Position numbers and translations under genes: made by a program
The notes under the pieces: model-generated
Seen by the model: the letters and a program-made list of their open reading frames with translations, nothing else
Databases searched by the model: none
Told to the model about the DNA's origin: nothing
Shown: in pieces, positions 59,222 through 64,000 of the stretch
How the letters are laid out: each line of letters begins with the position of its first letter
Position numbering within the stretch: position 1 is the stretch's first letter
Source of the DNA: an uncultured Bacteroidia bacterium
Lineage (GTDB): Bacteria; Bacteroidota; Bacteroidia; J057; CALAJH01
NCBI GenBank assembly: GCA_937922655.1
Contig: CALAJH010000001.1
Location: forward strand, 124,001-188,000
Length of the DNA: 64,000 nucleotides
Direction of reading: 5' to 3'

Positions 59222-62197
59222 TTAGCCCGCGAAAGGGCGACGGGGCACCCTTTCGCGGCTACTTTTTTTTGGTTTCTTTTTACCATCCATACCGATAAGA
59301 TTCATCACGTCGTTGTACAACCGTTTGGAAACGCGGTAAGCGCGGTATTTTTTCCTGCTGTTTGAAGGTTCGCCTCGTGCGTTTTGAAAATCCGTCCCCT
59401 CGGCACACATAAGCGAACAGACTTTGTCCAACACCCGTGGCAATCCCACTTCGTTCCTTACCCGCAAAACTTCGTCTTTGTTGTCAAGCTCGAACACTTT
59501 TTTCCACCAATCTTTTCCCGATTTGGTTGCTTGAGCAAGGTAATGATAAAACATGAATTCTGCAAAATTCCTTAACAAATAAGCTTTGGCCAAAGAATTG
59601 GTTTTGCCCGAATTTTTTTCCTTGAAATACGCCGAACTCCAATCGTACTCTTTGTCTTCTTTACCGGCTTTGCGAATCATATGGACTTTTCTCAGTTTTG
59701 CGGATTTCAACTGCGACATAGGCATGAAAGCCCGTTGATTTGCATCGAAGTATTCCCATTCGTCGCGATTGATTTTGTTTAAATCGAAATCGATGCTTTT
59801 CAATTTGTTTTTTCTATCCGTTTTTTTTAAGTAAGCGTCAATGTCCAAACTTATGAGTTTAATCAATTCGGAAAACGACACGCAACCCGACGACGAGTCA
59901 TTCAGGTCAATTTCAATCTTGTCGGACTCGCATTGTAAACCCGTTTTTCGGGCGAATTTGCAGAAATCGTAGGCGCTTTTGAACGTCAAATAGACGGCGG
60001 TGGGCAGACCTTTGGCGGATTTATATTCGGGTACGAGGTTGAATTCGGTGGCGGTTAGGAAAATTTCCCGCAATTTTTGAGGTGTTCTTGCACCGACGTA
60101 AGCGAATTTTAAGGGGTTGTCGTATTGCGAAACCAGCGCGGGCGGCAGAACTTTCACCCGGGTTTTGGGGTCTTCGGATTCCCAATCCACATCCAAATAT
60201 CCGTGCGGTTCGAAACGGGAATAGTAAATTTTTCCCTCTGCTTCGGATTCAAAATATTGCTTTGCTTCTTTCAATTCCCACCATGACAATTCGTTTTTAA
60301 ACGTCAGCCAATAAAGCATTAAATCGGCGGGAGTTTGGGGAATGAAAACATCCGAAGGAAGAGGATTGGTTTTGAGGAGGTTCAAATCCAAATTTTGGAG
60401 TATTTCCGCAATGAGCGGACACATGGGCTTAAAGTTTAGAGCGCCGAGCGCCGCATCGTTGAGTTGCAAGCCTCGATAACACGGAATATTTTCGTTGTCG
60501 CAACGCTCTCCGTAAACGTTGCGCCACGGAATGCCGACTCCCACTTTGGGATGGATTTCGGCTTCGACGATCCGTATCGGTATTTTGTTTAGCGGTTTTT
60601 CACCGGCGTAAACAATGTAATTTCCGGCCGGAAAAAACGCCGGAAACGCCCACGCGTGAATTCCGCTTTCGGGATTTTCACCATGGTAGCTTAATATGTT
60701 TTCTTGCCCCGTTTCCGATTTTGCAACGACCGTTGCAGCGGGTTGGAGAAACTCGATTTCCAAAACAACGGGAACAATATTTAAAAACGTACGTTTTTCT
60801 TTATCCGGCTCAATTCCTTGGGGATTGCCGCGAATTCGGGGTTGGAAGCCGAGATGTTCTATAAGTACGGAGGCGTTTTTTAGCGGATGACAACGGTATA
60901 TTTTATATGCTTCTTGGTCGTCGGCAAGGACTTGAAAACCTGCGATGTTTTCTTCAAAAAGGCGTTGTTTTTCGGGCGGGCAAACAAATACAACGTCTTC
61001 GCCTTGCAAACTTTGGATGTTTTCGCCGACAAATTCGGCATAGTCCGCCCCCTCAAGCTCCGAATAAGTCGTTAAGGCGACGAGGCGTCTCAATCCCGAC
61101 TTGCCCGTGTAACGAAAGCGTATTTTTTTGCCCGCCTCGATGTTTTTCAGCTCTTGACGGGAAATCGCACGTCCGTAAGCGTAGGTTTTTCCTTCGTGTT
61201 CGAAGTCGGTTGCGGGAAAAAGTTTGAGCGTTCGGGATTCGAGCTCGAAGCACCAAAAAAGCGGGACGATTTCCGTTTTTTTACCGGATTGGATTTTAAG
61301 TTTTTTTATATCTCTTCGCGAACCGATGCCCACCGTTCCGCCGCCGGAACAATAAGAGCTTGATTTGTCTCCTTCTTTTTGTCGTTCTTCGTTCCACTTT
61401 GTCCATTCGGATTTGACAAAATCGACGACGAAGGCGGGATTCTCGAATTTGGACGCTTTTTCAAATTTTCTCTTGAATTCCGGATGTTTAACGACCTCGT
61501 TCCAATCTTCGGGTTCGGATTTGACAAACAATCTGAAGAATTCCGGCAAATCACGGCTTCGGTGTATGGGTTTGAAAATCAGTTGGGAAAGGGGTATGCG
61601 AACGTGAATCCGAGGGTCTTTGTCGTCTTGATTTAAATGCCAAACGCCGTATTCGCCTTTCAACGTTTTGTTGACGTACGTTTCCAAATCCCGCCAAACG
61701 TATTGTAATAGGCCAAAGTTTACACCCAAATTTCTAACCAAATAATCGGTACTGTTTTGGGCAAATTCGGCGTTGATTTTTTGGAAATACTTTGCCAAAC
61801 GTTCGTAATATGCGCTTGAGGGTAGTCTTCTCGCTTCTTCTTCCGGAAGCCTGTCGTATTCGGAAACGGCCAGAATGGTTAAAAGCAAATGAATGAAGTA
61901 TTCCGGACCGTAAGGTTCGCCGGCAGGTTTTTTTCTATGGTAAAAGTATTGAGAAGCCTGGTTTATCCAATGCACCGGGCTTGTAAAGTCGCCGAATTTT
62001 CGCTCAAAATCGAGAAATATGTCGTCGTCGTTTTTTCCGTTCAGCGACTCGAAATTAATATCGCCGGACGCGACGGCTTTTTTACCGACTTCGATAATCA
62101 CATCGCGGTCGCAATAAAGCAAAACCTCTTTTCCTTCGTTTTCACGGTTGAAGTAATGCCGAAAAAGGACGTTGCACCAGTCTTGATTGGAGGGCAT
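59222..62197 (-). CDS. Large soluble protein of unknown function, 991 residues
   Basis: No family is recognised. There is no signal peptide and no convincing membrane segment, so it is probably cytosolic. The N-terminal ~300 residues are helical and rich in aromatics (WCNVLFRHYFNREN, SPVHWINQASQYFYHRKK). A Ser/Gly loop (SSSYCSGGGTVGIGSRRD) near 300 precedes a mixed region with WCFELESRTLKLFPATDFEH. The middle (~420-650) looks beta-rich and the C-terminal third is helical and basic, ending in a Lys/Arg tail (GKKKPKKSSRERVPRR). No P-loop, nuclease, protease or methylase motif is visible. Base composition is more AT-rich than the housekeeping genes. Size, isolation and the nearby reverse transcriptase suggest a defence-type or mobile-element gene, but only as inference. 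Confidence 0.8.
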   Translation of the reverse strand: MPSNQDWCNVLFRHYFNRENEGKEVLLYCDRDVIIEVGKKAVASGDINFESLNGKNDDDIFLDFERKFGDFTSPVHWINQASQYFYHRKKPAGEPYGPEYFIHLLLTILAVSEYDRLPEEEARRLPSSAYYERLAKYFQKINAEFAQNSTDYLVRNLGVNFGLLQYVWRDLETYVNKTLKGEYGVWHLNQDDKDPRIHVRIPLSQLIFKPIHRSRDLPEFFRLFVKSEPEDWNEVVKHPEFKRKFEKASKFENPAFVVDFVKSEWTKWNEERQKEGDKSSSYCSGGGTVGIGSRRDIKKLKIQSGKKTEIVPLFWCFELESRTLKLFPATDFEHEGKTYAYGRAISRQELKNIEAGKKIRFRYTGKSGLRRLVALTTYSELEGADYAEFVGENIQSLQGEDVVFVCPPEKQRLFEENIAGFQVLADDQEAYKIYRCHPLKNASVLIEHLGFQPRIRGNPQGIEPDKEKRTFLNIVPVVLEIEFLQPAATVVAKSETGQENILSYHGENPESGIHAWAFPAFFPAGNYIVYAGEKPLNKIPIRIVEAEIHPKVGVGIPWRNVYGERCDNENIPCYRGLQLNDAALGALNFKPMCPLIAEILQNLDLNLLKTNPLPSDVFIPQTPADLMLYWLTFKNELSWWELKEAKQYFESEAEGKIYYSRFEPHGYLDVDWESEDPKTRVKVLPPALVSQYDNPLKFAYVGARTPQKLREIFLTATEFNLVPEYKSAKGLPTAVYLTFKSAYDFCKFARKTGLQCESDKIEIDLNDSSSGCVSFSELIKLISLDIDAYLKKTDRKNKLKSIDFDLNKINRDEWEYFDANQRAFMPMSQLKSAKLRKVHMIRKAGKEDKEYDWSSAYFKEKNSGKTNSLAKAYLLRNFAEFMFYHYLAQATKSGKDWWKKVFELDNKDEVLRVRNEVGLPRVLDKVCSLMCAEGTDFQNARGEPSNSRKKYRAYRVSKRLYNDVMNLIGMDGKKKPKKSSRERVPRRPFAG
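59227..59270 (+). terminator. Hairpin terminator after the decayed propeller gene
   Basis: Arms CCGCGAAAGGG (59227-59237) and CCCTTTCGCGG (59248-59258), a 10-base loop, then a run of eight T (59263-59270) on the plus strand. It lies inside the last codons of the convergent 991-residue gene. Confidence 0.75.
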
Positions 62198-62218
62198 GGC
62201 GTTTATTGTCTAGCATTG

Positions 62219-62226
62219 CAAATTTA
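62219..62226 (-). promoter_or_regulatory. Candidate -7 element, 991-residue protein gene
   Basis: TAAATTTG on the minus strand is an exact TAnnTTTG match, giving a leader of about 15 bases to the ATG at 62197. The region where -33 should lie is occupied by the palindrome at 62246-62258. Confidence 0.45.
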
Positions 62227-62245
62227 AATCTTTTGACTTTGTGCG

Positions 62246-62258
62246 ATGTTTGAAACAT
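62246..62258. promoter_or_regulatory. Palindrome ATGTTTGAAACAT, possible operator
   Basis: A perfect 6+1+6 palindrome placed 20 bases upstream of the -7 element of the 991-residue gene, over its -33 position. A dimeric repressor bound here would block the polymerase. This is inferred from position and symmetry only. Confidence 0.4.
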
Positions 62259-62280
62259 GTGGATAAGTACGATTTTTTTA

Positions 62281-62508
62281 CCCCGAATTCGTTGGTAAAA
62301 TACGAAATTAACGAGAAAACATCGGGGCGAATGCGAAATCGCGTAAGACGAGACGAGCGTCGTTTGACCTATCTCGTTTTACGACGCGTTTTATGAAGAG
62401 CCCGGTCTTTTGCACATAAAACGCGTCGCCCGTAACCGGAGCATCGCATTTTTTAGTTGCGTTCAAATCTTCAAAAGGCGTTATAATTCTGCTCAAACCG
62501 CCTTTTTT
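62281..62508 (+). ncRNA. Candidate structured RNA or leader upstream of the flavodoxin-fold gene
   Basis: Several compatible helices: CCCCGA/TCGGGG (62281-62286, 62322-62327); AATGCGA/TCGCATT (62330-62336, 62444-62450), closing a three-way junction with two long hairpins, 62342-62353/62372-62383 (12 bp) and 62382-62395/62415-62428 (14 bp, perfect); and AAAAGGCG/CGCCTTTT (62473-62480, 62499-62506) followed by T6. A T-run also follows the closing helix (62449-62454). G-U pairs at 62347/62378 and 62329/62451 work only in a plus-strand transcript. It could be an independent small RNA or a terminator-type riboswitch for the reductase. No known class is recognised and no consensus plus-strand promoter was found. 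Confidence 0.45.
62473..62508 (+). terminator. Hairpin terminator/attenuator upstream of the flavodoxin-fold gene
   Basis: AAAAGGCG (62473-62480) pairs with CGCCTTTT (62499-62506) and is followed by a T-run. It ends 58 bases before the reductase ATG and may end the structured RNA or attenuate the reductase gene. Confidence 0.55.
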
Positions 62509-62566
62509 CTCCCGCGTAAATGTATAATTAACATAAGTTTTTTTTCTTTGAGAAAAATATGCCCTG

Positions 62567-63160
62567 ATGTCTTCCAACGAAAAGAAAATCTTGGTTCTGG
62601 ACGGAAATCCCAAAACAACGAGTCTGAGCCATTCGATAAGCGAGGCGATAGTCGAAGCGCAAAACAACGTCGGTCGCAAAGTCGAATATTTGCGTCTGAG
62701 TGAACTGAATTTCGACCCGAATTTAATCGGCGGTTATCAATACGAGTCGGTGCAACCGTTCGAGCCGGATTTGGAACGGGTTCGTCGAGCGGTTTCGGAT
62801 TGCAACGTCTTGGTCATCGTTTACCCGACGTGGTGGGGCGGCATGCCCGCCAAACTCAAAGGCCTTTTCGACCGCGCGTTCACCAGCGGCTTTGCCTACA
62901 AATACCACAAAAAAGGGCCGTTTTGGGACAAACTGCTTCAAGGACGAAGCGCCTACGTTGTTACAACGATGGACGCGCCCGGTTGGTGGTATTGGCTTTA
63001 CTACCACAACAGCAGCTTACTCCAATTCCGAAAGCCAATATTGTGGTTTTGTGGCTTTTCACCCATAAAAACAAAAATTATCGACAAAGTACGCTTCCGA
63101 ACGCGTGAAGATTTGGCCGAAAAAATTAAGGCCGTGGCCCAAGCGTCGCTTAAAATTTAA
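62567..63160 (+). CDS. Flavodoxin-fold NAD(P)H:quinone oxidoreductase family protein
   Basis: A 197-residue cytosolic flavoprotein. ILVLDGNPKTTSLSHSISEA is the N-terminal FMN/FAD phosphate loop, and VIVYPTWWGGMPAKLKGLFDRAF the typical NQO/KefF/MdaB active-site segment. VTTMDAPGWWYWLYYHN follows with the aromatic residues that stack on the flavin. Such enzymes reduce quinones by two electrons for detoxification, or regulate K+ efflux. It lies directly downstream of the structured region, so it may be controlled by it, and converges on the reverse-transcriptase fragment. Confidence 0.88.
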   Translation: MSSNEKKILVLDGNPKTTSLSHSISEAIVEAQNNVGRKVEYLRLSELNFDPNLIGGYQYESVQPFEPDLERVRRAVSDCNVLVIVYPTWWGGMPAKLKGLFDRAFTSGFAYKYHKKGPFWDKLLQGRSAYVVTTMDAPGWWYWLYYHNSSLLQFRKPILWFCGFSPIKTKIIDKVRFRTREDLAEKIKAVAQASLKI

Positions 63161-63352
63161 TATTCGGGCCGAAAGTACAACGATTGTTGCGCGACCGGTT
63201 TGCCGTCCTGTAATTTAAAATTCGCACGTATGCGTCGTGAAAATCGCGGCGTGAAACCGGCAACGATAAAATCCATATCGACTCGAGAAAACAAAGTCTT
63301 TAAAGGGAATGGTTTGGGTCCATGCCGATTTTTCACCGTTACCCGTCGTACC

Positions 63353-64000
63353 CTATGATTTCTTAGGTTTGGGCGCCACGATGATTCCATGGCTTGCAAG
63401 TTCTTGATTAAGTTTTTGGTCGAGTATTTTCGCCGCATTCCTAAACTGTTTTTTAATTTTAGGGGGTAGATTGGGGTCGTAAGGATTCATGATTTTGGTG
63501 GCTTTTTTGACGTAGTCGGCAAAGTTGAACTTTCTTTTTTTCTTCGAAGGCAAAGTCGGCGCCGTTTTGCTTGCGGCGTCGGGGGAGGGACCGGCGCTTT
63601 CCGAGGAAAATTTGCTTTTTGCCTTGGGGTGGGCAACAACGAAACGACGCAACAGCCCGCGTCGAAACAACCTGTATTCATGATAGGGTATGGTAACGGT
63701 TGCGCTTTTGACGCGCACGACGAACTTCATGCGTTCAAGTTTTTCGTTGGCCAACTCTTCCTCCAACGCCTTGAGGATTCTTTGTCTTAATGCATAGACG
63801 GCCTTTTCGACGCTTTTTTTCATTTTTCGTTGCAGGCGGGCGAGCGTCGAATCCCGCAGGCGTATGTCTTTGCCGTCGAAAAGAAAACCGAGGTATTGGA
63901 TGTCGCTTTTTCGGCGCTTGGGTGGATTCTCCGTGATTTTGGCTATCGAAACGCCGTCTTCGTTTTTTTTGCAATAAAATCGTTCGCTTTTGGAGTCGTT
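63353..64000 (-). CDS. Reverse transcriptase, C-terminal part (runs off right edge)
   Basis: The frame is open from the right edge to a TAG at 63353-63355: 215 residues. The edge begins NDSKSERFYC, matching the (L)NxxKTE segment after the catalytic YxDD block of reverse transcriptases. Then IQYLGFLFDGKDIRLRDS and TLARLQRKMKKSVEKAV match the motif-7/thumb start (YLGFxFDG...IR..SL.R..RKM) seen in Abi- and unknown-group-type bacterial reverse transcriptases. The remaining ~150 residues are basic and helical with a Ser/Pro/Lys linker, perhaps a primer- or RNA-binding tail. The catalytic core lies outside the window, so the class (defence RT, retron, group II, DGR) cannot be decided. The ATG at 63823 is internal. 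Confidence 0.65.
   Translation of the reverse strand, partial: NDSKSERFYCKKNEDGVSIAKITENPPKRRKSDIQYLGFLFDGKDIRLRDSTLARLQRKMKKSVEKAVYALRQRILKALEEELANEKLERMKFVVRVKSATVTIPYHEYRLFRRGLLRRFVVAHPKAKSKFSSESAGPSPDAASKTAPTLPSKKKRKFNFADYVKKATKIMNPYDPNLPPKIKKQFRNAAKILDQKLNQELASHGIIVAPKPKKS

Larger units (their letters stand above)
62198..62566. other. Divergent intergenic region with promoter, palindrome and structured non-coding element
   Basis: 369 bp between the 991-residue gene (minus) and the flavodoxin-fold gene (plus). It contains a -7 element for the former (62219-62226), a palindrome (62246-62258), and from 62281 a series of inverted repeats ending in T-runs. No supported coding frame crosses it. 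Confidence 0.6.

Noticed and set aside
62308-62679. 123-residue minus-strand frame over the structured region
   Set aside because: It overlaps the start of the flavodoxin-fold gene and the helices at 62342-62506; the composition is not protein-like.
63157-63438. 93-residue minus-strand frame ending LQDGKPVAQQSLYFRPEY
   Set aside because: It overlaps the 3' ends of both neighbouring genes in another frame. The tail looks somewhat coding-like and could be a gene remnant, but there is no start signal or family match.
1-64000. tRNA, rRNA, CRISPR arrays, insertion sequences, integrase or phage genes
   Set aside because: Gaps were read on both strands and none showed tRNA arms, regular spacer repeats, transposase motifs or terminal inverted repeats.

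Overview
The window is chromosomal DNA of a Bacteroidota species. Three things point there. First, it carries type IX secretion (T9SS) hallmarks: two very large repeat proteins ending in the gliding-motility type B sorting domain, a PorP/SprF-like barrel, a PorE-like OmpA protein, and a subtilase and a propeller protein with type A sorting domains. Second, it has a SusC-like TonB receptor with a carboxypeptidase-regulatory N-terminal domain. Third, many genes are preceded by the Bacteroidota promoter type (TTG near -33, TAnnTTTG near -7), and clear Shine-Dalgarno sequences are absent. Menaquinone is probably made by the futalosine route (MqnA). Order and genus cannot be fixed from this sequence. 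No rRNA, tRNA, CRISPR array or insertion sequence was seen.

Layout. 1-7.6 kb (minus): housekeeping run fmt, alaS, cmk, a DUF697/SHOCT protein and the start of a lipoprotein, preceded by a HmuY-like lipoprotein and a glycerophosphodiesterase. 8-12 kb: a receiver/GAF/PP2C phosphatase, then a minus operon of 3-hydroxyanthranilate dioxygenase, a BatA-like VWA protein and a small barrel. 12.3-17.8 kb (plus): TonB receptor, methyltransferase, asparagine-synthase-like protein. 17.8-21.9 kb: era, an isolated nuoM, a 55-residue small protein with a strong terminator, a DUF2490-like barrel. 22.2-29.6 kb (minus): a tight operon of type B adhesin, SprF-like, PorE-like and gpsA. 30-46.6 kb: short coupled operons (mqnA/serine hydrolase/recO; trxA; NlpC/monooxygenase/GMC oxidase; upp/crotonase; acidic secreted protein/Rieske/glycosyltransferase/SixA; dprA/membrane protein) with cry-DASH on the other strand. 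46.6-59.2 kb: a 2184-residue PKD adhesin divergent from a 1342-residue subtilase, then a decayed propeller gene. 59.2-64 kb: an unrecognised 991-residue protein, a structured non-coding region, a flavodoxin-fold reductase and the C-terminal part of a reverse transcriptase running off the right edge.

The surface genes fit together: the type B adhesin, its SprF-like partner and the PorE-like periplasmic anchor are co-transcribed, and the giant PKD protein and the subtilase are probable further T9SS cargo sharing one 183-bp divergent promoter region.

The most promising undescribed material is at the right end. The reverse transcriptase tail resembles those of Abi/unknown-group defence enzymes. 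Nearby are a large protein with no recognisable domain, its own promoter and a palindromic operator, and a region (62281-62508) that folds into nested helices followed by T-runs. That these form one system is a hypothesis: the reductase lies between them and the reverse transcriptase is incomplete here.
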